Assembly: GCA_946630435.1 (NCBI GenBank)
Contig: CAMOYS010000006.1
Span: 1 to 34,441 of the forward strand
Source of the DNA: an uncultured Caryophanales bacterium
GTDB lineage: Bacteria > Bacillota_I > Bacilli_A > RFN20 > CAG-826
DNA: 34,441 nucleotides
Direction of reading: 5' to 3'
Both the position numbers and the translations under genes were made by a program. The notes under the pieces are model-generated. The model searched no databases. It was not told the origin of the DNA and saw only the letters and a program-made list of their open reading frames with translations. Below, piece by piece: positions 14,282-21,680 of this stretch (position 1 is the first letter of the stretch; every line of letters starts with the position of its first letter).

Positions 14282-15757
14282 ATGGAAAACGAAGTCGTCG
14301 ATATTGAAAATTTAACCGAGAAGTTACTTGGACTCATTAGTAATAAAGATGTAAAAGGAATACGCCAAATTTTTGAAGTTATTCCAACCATCGATATTGC
14401 TGATGCTTGTAACCAATTTGAAGACATTTCTAAATTAGTCTTTATTTTTAAAACGGTTAAATCTGAATACACTGCCGACTTATTTACCGAACTTGATCCA
14501 GATGTTAAGCAAGAACTCATTAATATGATGTCTGATGCTGAACTTGCGGAAATTCTTGATTCTCAATTTAACGATGACTTAGCAGACGATATCGAAGAAA
14601 TGCCTGCTAACTTAGTTTCTCGTGTTTTAAGAAACGTTCCAAAAGAAAGACGCGCTGTCATTAATAAATTACTTAACTATCAAGAAAACACCGCTGGTTC
14701 AATTATGACCACTGAGTTTTTAACTCTTTTAGATAGTTTAACCGCGGATGAAGCCATCGCTCGTATTAGATCAATTGGTAAAGAAAAAGAAACAATTTTT
14801 ACCTTATTTATTATCGATAAGAACCGTAACTTAGTCGGTACCGTCGACTTGGATGATTTAATCTTTGCTAAAGGTGAAGAAAAATTATCCAAGATTATGA
14901 ATCGTGACTTTGTCACAGTTAACGTTAATACCGACCAAGAAGAAGTCGCTAACATGGTTAAACGTTATGACTTAAACGCTATCGCAGTAGTCAATAACGA
15001 TGAACGTTTAGTCGGTTTAGTTACAATCGACGATATCGTTGACGTTATCGAACAAGAAGCTAACGAAGACGTTGCTGCGTTAAGCCACGTTGCTCCATTA
15101 GAAGATTCTTACTTAGATACATCTGTAGCAAAGATGGCTAAGAAATGTATTCCATGGATTATTGTTTTATTAGTCTTAGGAACATTCACTACCATGGTCT
15201 TAGATAAGATTGAAAAGAGTAATGTTTTCTCTCTTGTTCCAGTCTTAATTTGCTTTGTTCCTACTTTAATGGATACAGGTGGTAACTCCGGTGGACAAAC
15301 TATTGCCTTAATGATTAGAGGCTTAGGTACAAAAGAATTTACCCCTAAAGATTTCTGGAAAGTTATTAGAAAAGAAGCTACTTCCGCTTTAATTATTTCT
15401 TCCATTATCTCAGTGTTTGCCTTTGTCTGGTTTATGATTGAACAATATACAGGCATTGTTACAAATGAAAAACTATTAGTAGATGGTCAGTTCCCAACTA
15501 TATGGAATGGCTTATGCTGGTCTTCTCAATTCTTCACTACTTCTATTGGTGTTTCATTAGCTGTTTCTGTTACTTTATTAATCGCTGCATTTATGGCAAA
15601 GATTATTGCAGTCTTACTTCCACTTGGTGTTGCGGCGTTAAAGAAAGATCCTGCTGTTATTGCTCAACCATTATTAACAACTATCATTGATGTTGTTTCC
15701 CTTCTTTCTTATTTAGGTATCGCAACTGTGTTTGCAAGCGCCTTTAATCTTGCCTAA
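14282..15757 (+). CDS. mgtE: MgtE-family magnesium transporter
   Basis: A Mg2+ channel/transporter of the inner membrane, usually a dimer. Order: N-terminal superhelical MgtE_N domain (about 1-130), a pair of CBS domains that sense Mg2+ (about 135-255; MTTEFLTL, GTVDLDDLI, GLVTIDDIVDVIEQE), then five membrane helices (about 285-490). The pore signature PTLMDTGGNSGGQTIALMIRGL is complete. At 491 residues it is slightly longer than usual. No Mg2+ riboswitch fits in the short upstream region. It is followed by tRNA-Leu with a separate promoter. Confidence 0.96.
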   Translation: MENEVVDIENLTEKLLGLISNKDVKGIRQIFEVIPTIDIADACNQFEDISKLVFIFKTVKSEYTADLFTELDPDVKQELINMMSDAELAEILDSQFNDDLADDIEEMPANLVSRVLRNVPKERRAVINKLLNYQENTAGSIMTTEFLTLLDSLTADEAIARIRSIGKEKETIFTLFIIDKNRNLVGTVDLDDLIFAKGEEKLSKIMNRDFVTVNVNTDQEEVANMVKRYDLNAIAVVNNDERLVGLVTIDDIVDVIEQEANEDVAALSHVAPLEDSYLDTSVAKMAKKCIPWIIVLLVLGTFTTMVLDKIEKSNVFSLVPVLICFVPTLMDTGGNSGGQTIALMIRGLGTKEFTPKDFWKVIRKEATSALIISSIISVFAFVWFMIEQYTGIVTNEKLLVDGQFPTIWNGLCWSSQFFTTSIGVSLAVSVTLLIAAFMAKIIAVLLPLGVAALKKDPAVIAQPLLTTIIDVVSLLSYLGIATVFASAFNLA

Positions 15758-15773
15758 GAAAAATAATTTCTTC

Positions 15774-15802
15774 TTGTTATAAGAAAATTAAAATTGTATA
15801 TT
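15774..15802 (+). promoter_or_regulatory. tRNA-Leu promoter
   Basis: TTGTTA (15774-15779) is 17 nt from TATATT (15797-15802), 12 nt before the tRNA 5' end. Confidence 0.65.
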
Positions 15803-15814
15803 ATTTATCGCTGT

Positions 15815-15899
15815 GCAGTGATGGCGGAACTGGTAGACGCGTACGTTTGAGGGGCGTATAGGGCAACCTGTGTGAGTTCGATTCTCATTCACTGCACCA
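15815..15899 (+). tRNA. tRNA-Leu(GAG)
   Basis: Acceptor GCAGTGA pairs with TCACTGC. The anticodon loop TTGAGGG gives GAG, reading CTC/CTT. The long variable arm is typical of leucine tRNA. CCA is encoded (15897-15899). A terminator follows. Confidence 0.96.
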
Positions 15900-15915
15900 T
15901 TAATTAAACTAAATT

Positions 15916-15940
15916 GTTCCTTAATATGAGGAACTTTTTT
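15916..15940 (+). terminator. Terminator of tRNA-Leu
   Basis: GTTCCT (15916-15921) pairs with AGGAAC (15929-15934), followed by TTTTTT. Confidence 0.85.
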
Positions 15941-15945
15941 ATATT

Positions 15946-15978
15946 AAAAAGCAGGGACAATTTTTCAAAAATCCCTGC
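15946..15978 (-). terminator. Terminator of the LemA-like gene
   Basis: On the minus strand GCAGGGA pairs with TCCCTGC around a loop of about 14 nt, followed by TTTTT. It lies about 25 bp after the stop codon. Confidence 0.8.
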
Positions 15979-16000
15979 ACAAGTCCACTATTTGGGAAAA

Positions 16001-16555
16001 TTAGACCACCAAATCTTTTTCAGTCCACTTGATTAATTTAAAGATAAAACCAGTGGTTGGAATCTTAATCCAATAATTGAATCCAAGTACTTTAGAGTTA
16101 TAGGCACTAACCTTTTGACGATAAGAAGCTTCAACATCATTAAAGAGGTTTAACGCTAATTGAAATTCTTCATCGTTTTTAACTTCTTCATGTAATTCGG
16201 CGAGGTTTAAGATGTTATGACTACCGTGAATAAAAGTTAAAATCTTTTCGTCTCTTTCATCTTTTGATAAGGCTTGGAAGTTATCTACTCTTTCGAGTTT
16301 GTTTATTGATTTAATATCTTCTTGCGCTACTTCAACATTATGCTTAACAAGAATCTTAATAATAGCGATCATAGAATCTCTTCTTTGCGTTAAAAGTAAG
16401 TTAAGTGCATCACTAAGTTTCTTTAAAGAACTACTGAAAATTGAAGAAAACACAAACGCAGTTAAAATAGCGATAAGCCATAAAGCAATAACGCCAAGAA
16501 CGATTGCGAGGAGAACATATCCCCAGTTAGTTTGTAGCCATGTTGTATCGCTCAT
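16001..16555 (-). CDS. lemA: LemA-family membrane protein
   Basis: One N-terminal membrane helix (about 12-38) is followed by a long helical bundle. The closing segment VEASYRQKVSAYNSKVLGFNYWIKIPTTGFIFKLIKW fits the LemA pattern of a Y-N-x-x-V stretch followed by F-N and P-T. LemA proteins are membrane-anchored, outward-facing bundles of unknown role, often near TPM or metalloprotease genes; none is present here. The promoter is TTGAAA (16596-16601), 17 nt, TATATT (16573-16578), giving a leader of about 10 nt without a ribosome site. Confidence 0.8.
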   Translation of the reverse strand: MSDTTWLQTNWGYVLLAIVLGVIALWLIAILTAFVFSSIFSSSLKKLSDALNLLLTQRRDSMIAIIKILVKHNVEVAQEDIKSINKLERVDNFQALSKDERDEKILTFIHGSHNILNLAELHEEVKNDEEFQLALNLFNDVEASYRQKVSAYNSKVLGFNYWIKIPTTGFIFKLIKWTEKDLVV

Positions 16556-16572
16556 AATCTATAACGCTATAG

Positions 16573-16601
16573 AATATAGTCACCTTAATTGTGAATTTCA
16601 A
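16573..16601 (-). promoter_or_regulatory. lemA promoter
   Basis: On the minus strand TTGAAA is 17 nt from TATATT. It is divergent from the HAD-ispD operon promoter 38 bp away. Confidence 0.65.
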
Positions 16602-16638
16602 TATTTTTCAACTTAACACATAAATGAAAGGGCATTAA

Positions 16639-16667
16639 TTGACAAAGTGATTAACTAATGTTAATGT
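16639..16667 (+). promoter_or_regulatory. HAD-ispD-pgi operon promoter with palindrome
   Basis: A consensus TTGACA (16639-16644) is 17 nt from TAATGT (16662-16667). A palindrome ATTAAC-TAAT-GTTAAT (16650-16665) covers the spacer and -10 box, a typical position for a repressor site. Confidence 0.65.
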
Positions 16668-16684
16668 TTTCACGAGGACAAGTT

Positions 16685-17545
16685 ATGGCAAAAAAGAATA
16701 CAATAATGGCTATCATGTACGACTTTGATAAAACACTTTGTACGACTGATATGCAGAATTATAGCTTTATTCCAGCATTAGGAATGACTCCAGCGGAATT
16801 CTGGGGTGCAACTGGTAAATTCTCAGAAGAAACTGGCTGTGAAAGAATTCTTTCCTATATGTATATGATGATAAAACTATCAAAAGATAAAGGGATTAAA
16901 ATTACGAAAAAATGGCTTAACTCTTTAGGAAAAGATGTTATCTATTTCCCAGGTGTTGAAAAATGGTTTGACCGCATCAATAAATATGGAAAAGAAAGAG
17001 GTGTTAAAGTTGAACACTATCTTTGTTCATCTGGTACAAAAGAAATTATTGAAGGCACCACAATTGCTAAAAAGTTTAGAAGAATTTATGGCTGTGAATT
17101 CCATTATGATAAGGAAACACAAGAACCTGTCTGGCCAAAATTAGCAATTAACTACACTCAAAAGACACAATATTTCTTTAGAATTGCTAAAGGTGTTTAT
17201 GATCAAAACGATGATAAAAACATTAACACCATTACAAAGAAGAAAAGAATTCCATATTCTAACATCGTTTATTTAGGTGATGGAATGACTGATGTCCCAT
17301 GTATGACCTTAGTTAAAGAAAAAGGTGGAAAGGCAATCGCTATTCATCAAAAGAAAGATAAAGATACCATGGTTAGCTTAGTTAAAGAAGGACGTGTTAA
17401 CTTTGCTTTTATCGCTGATTATTCCCCAGGAAGTGACCTCGATAAGACAATGAAGATGATTATCGATGGTATTTCTGTCCAAAATGCTTTAGCAAACAAA
17501 GAAGAAGCATTAATCGAAAAAATCTATAAAACCTATAAAGAATAA
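16685..17545 (+). CDS. HAD-superfamily hydrolase
   Basis: YDFDKTLC (near residue 11) is the nucleophile motif I, LCSSGTKEII motif II, and YLGDGMTDVPCM the acidic motif IV. The 286-residue protein has a helical cap between motifs I and II and resembles cytosolic phosphoserine-phosphatase-like HAD proteins. The substrate is unknown. The start is the ATG after GAGG (9-nt spacing), not the upstream in-frame ATG at 16658, which overlaps the promoter. It is the first gene of an operon; ispD begins 3 bp after it. Confidence 0.88.
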   Translation: MAKKNTIMAIMYDFDKTLCTTDMQNYSFIPALGMTPAEFWGATGKFSEETGCERILSYMYMMIKLSKDKGIKITKKWLNSLGKDVIYFPGVEKWFDRINKYGKERGVKVEHYLCSSGTKEIIEGTTIAKKFRRIYGCEFHYDKETQEPVWPKLAINYTQKTQYFFRIAKGVYDQNDDKNINTITKKKRIPYSNIVYLGDGMTDVPCMTLVKEKGGKAIAIHQKKDKDTMVSLVKEGRVNFAFIADYSPGSDLDKTMKMIIDGISVQNALANKEEALIEKIYKTYKE

Positions 17546-17548
17546 TTT

Positions 17549-18241
17549 ATGAAAGTTACCGCAATCATCCTAGTGGGTGGAAGTTCCACTCGCTTTGGAA
17601 GTGATATTCCTAAACAATTTTATAAAGTTAATGGAAAACCTCTATTAGCCTATACTTTAGATTGCTTTGAAAATAATCCTGAAATTAATGATATTGTTAT
17701 CGTTGCTAATCCAACCTATAAGGATAATCTTGAAGAATTATTAAACACCTATCCATATAAAAAGATTTCTCATTTAGTGGAAGGTGGAAAAAACCGTCAA
17801 GAAAGCGCCTTTTTTGGACTTTTAGCGATTGAAAATGAAACTGAAAAGATGGACCGCGTTTTAATTCATGATGGAGTTAGGCCAATCGTTCCTCCTGAAA
17901 TTATTCATGAATTGTTACTCGCTCTTAACGATCACTTTGGAGCGACCGTCGCACTTCCTTCTACCGACACGATGTGCTTAATTGATAAAAATAACGAAGA
18001 AGTTGTGGGAACACTTAACCGTGAAGAAGTTTACGCCATTCAAACTCCACAAGCCTTTGTCTATCAAGCAATTTTAGAAGCTCATAAGCTTTATCAAGGC
18101 AAAAATGTGACCGATGATACCCAGCTTTTAAGTGGGGTTACTCCAATAAAAATTGTCAAAGGAAATAAAAAACTATTAAAAATAACAACAAAAGAGGATA
18201 TTCTATTTCTCGAAGTTTATTTGAAAGAAGCGCAAAAATGA
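17549..18241 (+). CDS. ispD: 2-C-methyl-D-erythritol 4-phosphate cytidylyltransferase
   Basis: IspD joins CTP and MEP in the third step of the MEP isoprenoid pathway. LVGGSSTRFGSDIPKQF (near residues 8-24) is the CTP-binding loop, HDGVRPIV and LPSTDTMCLI line the active site, and DDTQLLS is the conserved late motif. The length of 230 is normal. It ends with TGA, which overlaps the ATG of the S1 gene (ATGA); this also shows TGA is a stop here. ispF lies at 30701-31180, so the pathway is present but scattered. Confidence 0.97.
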   Translation: MKVTAIILVGGSSTRFGSDIPKQFYKVNGKPLLAYTLDCFENNPEINDIVIVANPTYKDNLEELLNTYPYKKISHLVEGGKNRQESAFFGLLAIENETEKMDRVLIHDGVRPIVPPEIIHELLLALNDHFGATVALPSTDTMCLIDKNNEEVVGTLNREEVYAIQTPQAFVYQAILEAHKLYQGKNVTDDTQLLSGVTPIKIVKGNKKLLKITTKEDILFLEVYLKEAQK

Positions 18242-18582
18242 TTGAATACAAAGAAGGAGATATCATTGAAGGAACTGTAATTTCGATAAGAAACTATGGT
18301 GCTATTTTAATATTTGAAAATAATAAAACTGGTTTACTTCATATTTCCGAAGTTACTAACGCTTTCATTCGTCATTTAGACCGCTACTTAACAATTGGTA
18401 AAACCTATCATGTCAAAGTCTTAAGCGTTGAAAATGATGGTTTTATGAAAGTATCAATGTCAAAGATTACTCCAGAAGAAAAAGAAATCTATCGACAAGC
18501 AAACAATAAGAAAAAACCAGTTGATGAAGATAATATAGACTTCACCGCTTTAAAAGAGCATTTAGAAATTTGGACAAAATAA
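18238..18582 (+). CDS. S1-domain RNA-binding protein (CvfD/YugI-like)
   Basis: One S1 RNA-binding domain fills residues 4-75, from EGDIIEGTVISIRNYGAILIF to LSVENDGFMKVSMSK, with the usual G-x-V and G-LLHISE positions. A short basic-acidic tail follows. Small single-S1 proteins of this kind (YugI/GSP13, CvfD) associate with ribosomes or mRNA and affect stress and virulence in Bacilli. It overlaps ispD by 4 bp and is followed by pgi after 15 bp. Confidence 0.9.
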   Translation: MIEYKEGDIIEGTVISIRNYGAILIFENNKTGLLHISEVTNAFIRHLDRYLTIGKTYHVKVLSVENDGFMKVSMSKITPEEKEIYRQANNKKKPVDEDNIDFTALKEHLEIWTK

Positions 18583-18597
18583 AGGAGACTAAAATAT

Positions 18598-19878
18598 ATG
18601 CTTACTTTAAATTTTGAACACTTAATTGACAAAGTTGATTTTGCTAAATATCAAAGCAAAGTTAATGCAATCGATGAGATGATTGAAAAAAGAACTGGCC
18701 CAGGTAATGACTTCCTAGGTTGGTTACGTTATCCAGAAACTTACGATAAAGAAGAACTAGAAGAAATTATTAAATCCGCGGCATTTGTGCGAGAAAATTT
18801 TGAAGTTTTAGTTGTCTGTGGTATCGGTGGAAGTTACCTCGGTGCAAGAGCAGGAATTGAAGCTTTAAAAGGTTTACATCCAAGAGATAAAATCGAAATT
18901 ATCTTCTTAGGTCAAACATTCTCTAGTGACTATATCTATGAAACACTTGAATATGTTAAAGATAAGAAATTCGCGATTAATGTTATCTCAAAAAGTGGAA
19001 CCACCACTGAAACCGCAATCTCATTTAGATTATTAAAAGAATTACTCGAATCAAAAGTTGGTAAAGAAGAAGCTAGAAAAGCTATCTTTGCCACTACCGA
19101 TAAAGAAAAAGGTGCTTTAAAAACATTATCCACTCAAGAAGGATACAAGACTTTCGTTCTTCCAGGTGATGTCGGTGGACGTTTTAGTGTCTTTACTGCA
19201 GTTGGTTTATTCCCAATGGCAGTTGCTGGTATTGATGTTAGAAAAGTTCTTGAAGGTGCTCACGCTTCTATGGAAGAAAATAGAGGAAGTGATTTAGCTA
19301 AAAACAAAGCTTATCAATATGCGATTGTGAGAGATACTTTATTAAGAAAAGGCTATCCAGTTGAAATGTTTGTCACTTATGAACCAAGACTTGTTCAATT
19401 AGGTGAATGGTTCAAACAATTATTTGGAGAAAGTGAAGGCAAAGAACATAAAGGTTTACTTCCAGATAGTGCTACCTTCTCTACTGATCTCCACTCCTTA
19501 GGACAATTCATCCAAGATGGTTCACCAGTGTTATTTGAAACTATCTTATTTGTTAATAAACCAAGACACGAAGTAGTTATTCCAGAAGATAAAGAAAACC
19601 TTGATGGTTTAAATTATTTAGCTGGTAAGAACTTAGCTTTCGTTAACGAAAAAGCTTATATTGGTACACTTGCCGCTCACGAAGAAACTGGTCGTGTTCC
19701 AAATATGCTTCTTAACTTAGACAAATTAGATGAATTCGAACTTGGTTATCTTCTTTACTTCTTTATGAAGACCTGTGCGATGAGTGGTTATTTACTCGAA
19801 GTAAATCCATTCAATCAACCTGGTGTCGAAGTTTATAAAAAGAATATGTTCCACCTTTTAGGTAAAAAAGGTTATTAA
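18598..19878 (+). CDS. pgi: Glucose-6-phosphate isomerase
   Basis: This enzyme interconverts glucose 6-phosphate and fructose 6-phosphate in glycolysis. VVCGIGGSYLGARA and VISKSGTTTETA are the sugar-phosphate-binding loops, GGRFSVFTAVGLFP is the first signature and GKEHKGLLPDSATFSTDLHSLGQFIQ contains catalytic residues. At 426 residues it is the shorter Bacillus-type form. The ATG follows AAAGGAGA by about 10 nt. It is last in the HAD-ispD-S1-pgi operon; no strong terminator is seen before the tRNA promoter at 19907. Confidence 0.97.
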   Translation: MLTLNFEHLIDKVDFAKYQSKVNAIDEMIEKRTGPGNDFLGWLRYPETYDKEELEEIIKSAAFVRENFEVLVVCGIGGSYLGARAGIEALKGLHPRDKIEIIFLGQTFSSDYIYETLEYVKDKKFAINVISKSGTTTETAISFRLLKELLESKVGKEEARKAIFATTDKEKGALKTLSTQEGYKTFVLPGDVGGRFSVFTAVGLFPMAVAGIDVRKVLEGAHASMEENRGSDLAKNKAYQYAIVRDTLLRKGYPVEMFVTYEPRLVQLGEWFKQLFGESEGKEHKGLLPDSATFSTDLHSLGQFIQDGSPVLFETILFVNKPRHEVVIPEDKENLDGLNYLAGKNLAFVNEKAYIGTLAAHEETGRVPNMLLNLDKLDEFELGYLLYFFMKTCAMSGYLLEVNPFNQPGVEVYKKNMFHLLGKKGY

Positions 19879-19906
19879 TTTGCTATAAAACTTTTCAAAA
19901 ACTAAG

Positions 19907-19936
19907 TTGACTATATCAAATAATTAATGATATATT
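19907..19936 (+). promoter_or_regulatory. Promoter of the Val-Tyr-Gln tRNA group
   Basis: TTGACT (19907-19912) is 18 nt from TATATT (19931-19936), 32 bp before tRNA-Val. Confidence 0.6.
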
Positions 19937-19968
19937 TATTAGGCACGCTTAGAGGACGTGTATTGAGC

Positions 19969-20044
19969 GGATGTTTAGCTCAGTTGGGAGAGCATCGCCT
20001 TTACACGGCGGGGGTCAGGGGTTCGAGCCCCTTAACATCCACCA
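19969..20044 (+). tRNA. tRNA-Val(TAC)
   Basis: Acceptor GGATGTT pairs with AACATCC; the anticodon loop TTTACAC gives TAC; the T arm CAGGGGTTCGAGCCCCTT is standard; CCA is encoded. Confidence 0.96.
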
Positions 20045-20061
20045 TTCTCTAGGGTCCAAGT

Positions 20062-20145
20062 GGAGGAATAGCGAAGTGGCCAAACGCGGCTGACTGTAAA
20101 TCAGTTCCTTAGGGTTCGGTAGTTCAAATCTACCTTCCTCCACCA
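20062..20145 (+). tRNA. tRNA-Tyr(GTA)
   Basis: Acceptor GGAGGAA pairs with TTCCTCC; the stem CTGA/TCAG encloses CTGTAAA with anticodon GTA; the long variable arm is expected for bacterial tyrosine tRNA; CCA is encoded. Confidence 0.96.
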
Positions 20146-20150
20146 CTCCT

Positions 20151-20226
20151 TGGGGTGTAGCCAAGCGGTAAGGCATCAGACTTTGACTCTGACATTTCGC
20201 TGGTCCGATCCCAGCCACCCCAACCA
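20151..20226 (+). tRNA. tRNA-Gln(TTG)
   Basis: Acceptor TGGGGTG pairs with CACCCCA, with the weak first U-A pair usual for glutamine tRNA; the loop CTTTGAC gives TTG; CCA is encoded. Confidence 0.96.
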
Positions 20227-20236
20227 GATAAATAAG

Positions 20237-20259
20237 AAATCTCACTGAGAGATTTTTTT
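20237..20259 (+). terminator. Terminator after the first tRNA group
   Basis: AAATCTC (20237-20243) pairs with GAGATTT (20249-20255) around ACTGA, followed by more T residues. Confidence 0.85.
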
Positions 20260-20297
20260 CTTTTATATAAATATAAATCAATAAATTTAATAAAATT

Positions 20298-20327
20298 TCA
20301 AAAAAGTATGGATAATAAAATTATAAT
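20298..20327 (+). promoter_or_regulatory. Promoter of the Lys-Leu-Gln tRNA group
   Basis: TATAAT (20322-20327) is clear. The -35 is weak: TTCAAA (20298-20303) with an 18-nt spacer. Confidence 0.5.
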
Positions 20328-20343
20328 GTGCAATAATATCAAA

Positions 20344-20361
20344 GCGATTTTTAGAAATCGC
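20344..20361 (+). other. Leader hairpin of the second tRNA group
   Basis: GCGATTT (20344-20350) pairs perfectly with AAATCGC (20355-20361) around TTAG. It lies between the promoter and tRNA-Lys, with no T-run after it, so it is not a terminator. It may be a processing signal for the tRNA precursor. Confidence 0.5.
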
Positions 20362-20369
20362 AACGGTAT

Positions 20370-20446
20370 CTCCCGTTAGCTCAGTTGGCTAGAGCACTCG
20401 ACTTTTAATCAAGGGGTCGGACGTTCAAATCGTCTACGGGAGACCA
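20370..20446 (+). tRNA. tRNA-Lys(TTT)
   Basis: Acceptor CTCCCGT pairs with ACGGGAG; the loop CTTTTAA gives TTT; CCA is encoded. The anticodon stem CTCGA / TCAAG has a C-A mismatch in the middle (positions 29 and 41). Confidence 0.93.
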
Positions 20447-20449
20447 CTT

Positions 20450-20537
20450 GCCCAGGTGGCGAAATTGGTAGACGCAAGGGACTTAAAATCCCTCGAGTGC
20501 ATAACTCATACCGGTTCAACTCCGGTCCTGGGCACCA
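20450..20537 (+). tRNA. tRNA-Leu(TAA)
   Basis: Acceptor GCCCAGG pairs with CCTGGGC; the stem AGGGA/TCCCT encloses CTTAAAA with anticodon TAA; a long variable arm is present; CCA is encoded. It is 3 bp after tRNA-Lys. Confidence 0.96.
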
Positions 20538-20561
20538 TCAATACGCCACTTTTTAATTTAT

Positions 20562-20636
20562 TGGGGCGTAGCCAAGCGGTAAGGCAGCGGGCTCTGAACT
20601 CGCCATTCACTGGTCCGAATCCAGTCGCCCCAGCCA
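20562..20636 (+). tRNA. tRNA-Gln(CTG)
   Basis: Acceptor TGGGGCG pairs with CGCCCCA; the stem GCGGG/CTCGC encloses CTCTGAA with anticodon CTG; the discriminator is G; CCA is encoded. It resembles the Gln(TTG) gene in its D and T arms, suggesting duplication. Confidence 0.93.
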
Positions 20637-20655
20637 ATATCGAAAGGAGTTAAAG

Positions 20656-21177
20656 ATGAAAGAATTCAAAGGATTATTGCTTAAATATCTTCCTATCTCA
20701 GCAATGGGAATTACTATTCTTTGCTTAGGTCTTCTTTTTATCCCACAATCCTTTCTCCAATTTAAGGTAATTAATCAATACTCTGGATTTGAAGCCCTGT
20801 TCTTCTTCTCCTGGGGTAATGATTATCTTAGAAATAATGCAGGAAGTAATGGCGGTCCAATCGTAATTGGTATCATCGCAATGGTCTTAATGATCTTAAG
20901 CGCTCCACTTTATGCATTAAGCAAGAAGTCATCCGCCGCGATGCTCCTTGGTTCAATTCTAACAGTTATTGGTGCAGCCATATTCCTCTCTATGGAACTC
21001 TGGATCAAATCCGTTTATAAAGGAAATGGTTCCTCGTTCTATATGACCTATGTCATCGGAGGACTCCTCCTTGTTACCGGTGGTCTTGGAATATACGCAT
21101 CAATCGTTAGACTCCTCGAAGAAAAGAATGCTCCAGTTAAATCCTCGACTAAGAGCTATTCTTACCTCAAAAAATAA
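20656..21177 (+). CDS. Unrecognised four-helix membrane protein
   Basis: I do not recognise a family. The 173-residue protein has four clear membrane helices (about 13-30, 70-88, 96-112 and 128-150), an outer loop of about 35 residues after helix 1 containing FFFSWGNDYLRNN, and a basic serine-rich tail. The ATG follows AAAGGAG by 7 nt. It begins 19 bp after tRNA-Gln with no promoter or terminator between, so it is probably read from the tRNA promoter and released by tRNA 3' processing. A strong terminator follows. Confidence 0.78.
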   Translation: MKEFKGLLLKYLPISAMGITILCLGLLFIPQSFLQFKVINQYSGFEALFFFSWGNDYLRNNAGSNGGPIVIGIIAMVLMILSAPLYALSKKSSAAMLLGSILTVIGAAIFLSMELWIKSVYKGNGSSFYMTYVIGGLLLVTGGLGIYASIVRLLEEKNAPVKSSTKSYSYLKK

Positions 21178-21197
21178 TCATACGTTAGATAGATTAG

Positions 21198-21229
21198 AAA
21201 ACTCGATCCGAATGGGTCGAGTTTTTTGT
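21198..21229. terminator. Strong bidirectional terminator
   Basis: A 12-bp stem (21198-21209 / 21214-21225, one T-G pair) with loop GAAT is followed by TTTTTT on the plus strand. On the minus strand the stem ends in TTTT. It serves the 20656 gene and probably the convergent 21229 gene. Confidence 0.88.
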
Positions 21230-21621
21230 TATAGATGAATGATTTCTTTTTTAGGTTTCTTATTAACTTTGTTAAAACCTTTTTTATTATTATGAAGATA
21301 AAGCTGAGCAATCGAATCTCCAACAGGAGTTATCTTTAGATATAGATCATCATTTTCCTTATTATATATTTCTTTAAGATAATCTAATTTAACTAAGTAT
21401 TTAATATAAGCGCAGACACGTCTACTTGGAATTGATAATAAAGTTCCATAGGTTCTTAAATAGGTGAATAGAATTGTTTCATTATCTTCTTTACCAGTGA
21501 GAATATTAAATACCCCTTTAGCGGTAGGATAAAATTCCTTATCGTTAAGTTCGCTTATAGTGATAAGGATCTTATAATGGGCTAATGATAATTCATCTTT
21601 GGACTTTTTTAAGCGCGCCAT
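21229..21621 (-). CDS. RQC-like winged-helix DNA-binding protein
   Basis: A 130-residue basic protein whose core (about 12-110) follows the RQC winged-helix layout of RecQ helicases: a first helix, FNILTGKEDNETI in the place of the conserved D-V-L-x-G segment, YGTLLSIPSRRV, IKYLVKLDYLKEI and LKITPVGDSIA as the wing. It would be a free-standing RQC-minor-type protein rather than a helicase; no helicase motifs are present. The tail is lysine-rich. The start at ATG 21621 follows GATAAT (21631-21636) by 9 nt, with no ribosome site; a longer frame to 21699 would overlap the divergent nfu gene. Confidence 0.65.
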   Translation of the reverse strand: MARLKKSKDELSLAHYKILITISELNDKEFYPTAKGVFNILTGKEDNETILFTYLRTYGTLLSIPSRRVCAYIKYLVKLDYLKEIYNKENDDLYLKITPVGDSIAQLYLHNNKKGFNKVNKKPKKEIIHL

Positions 21622-21630
21622 AATAAAAAT

Positions 21631-21671
21631 ATTATCACATTTATTGAAATAAAAAATCAAAGTTATATAAT
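21631..21671. promoter_or_regulatory. Divergent overlapping promoters
   Basis: Plus strand: TTGAAA (21644-21649), 16 nt, TATAAT (21666-21671), 9 nt before the nfu ATG. Minus strand: GATAAT (21631-21636), 9 nt before the RQC-like ATG, with TTGATT about 18 nt upstream. The two promoters interleave in 59 bp. Confidence 0.6.
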
Positions 21672-21680
21672 TACACCGAT

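Noticed and set aside
18239-18241. Mycoplasma-type genetic code (TGA as Trp)
   Set aside because: ispD ends at TGA in the expected place with ATGA overlap, and tryptophans in conserved motifs are TGG.
20015-20281. Minus-strand 88-residue ORF over tRNA genes
   Set aside because: It runs antisense through three tRNA genes, which explain the sequence fully.
20456-20653. Plus-strand 65-residue ORF over tRNA genes
   Set aside because: It is translated tRNA-Leu and tRNA-Gln sequence, a common false gene call.
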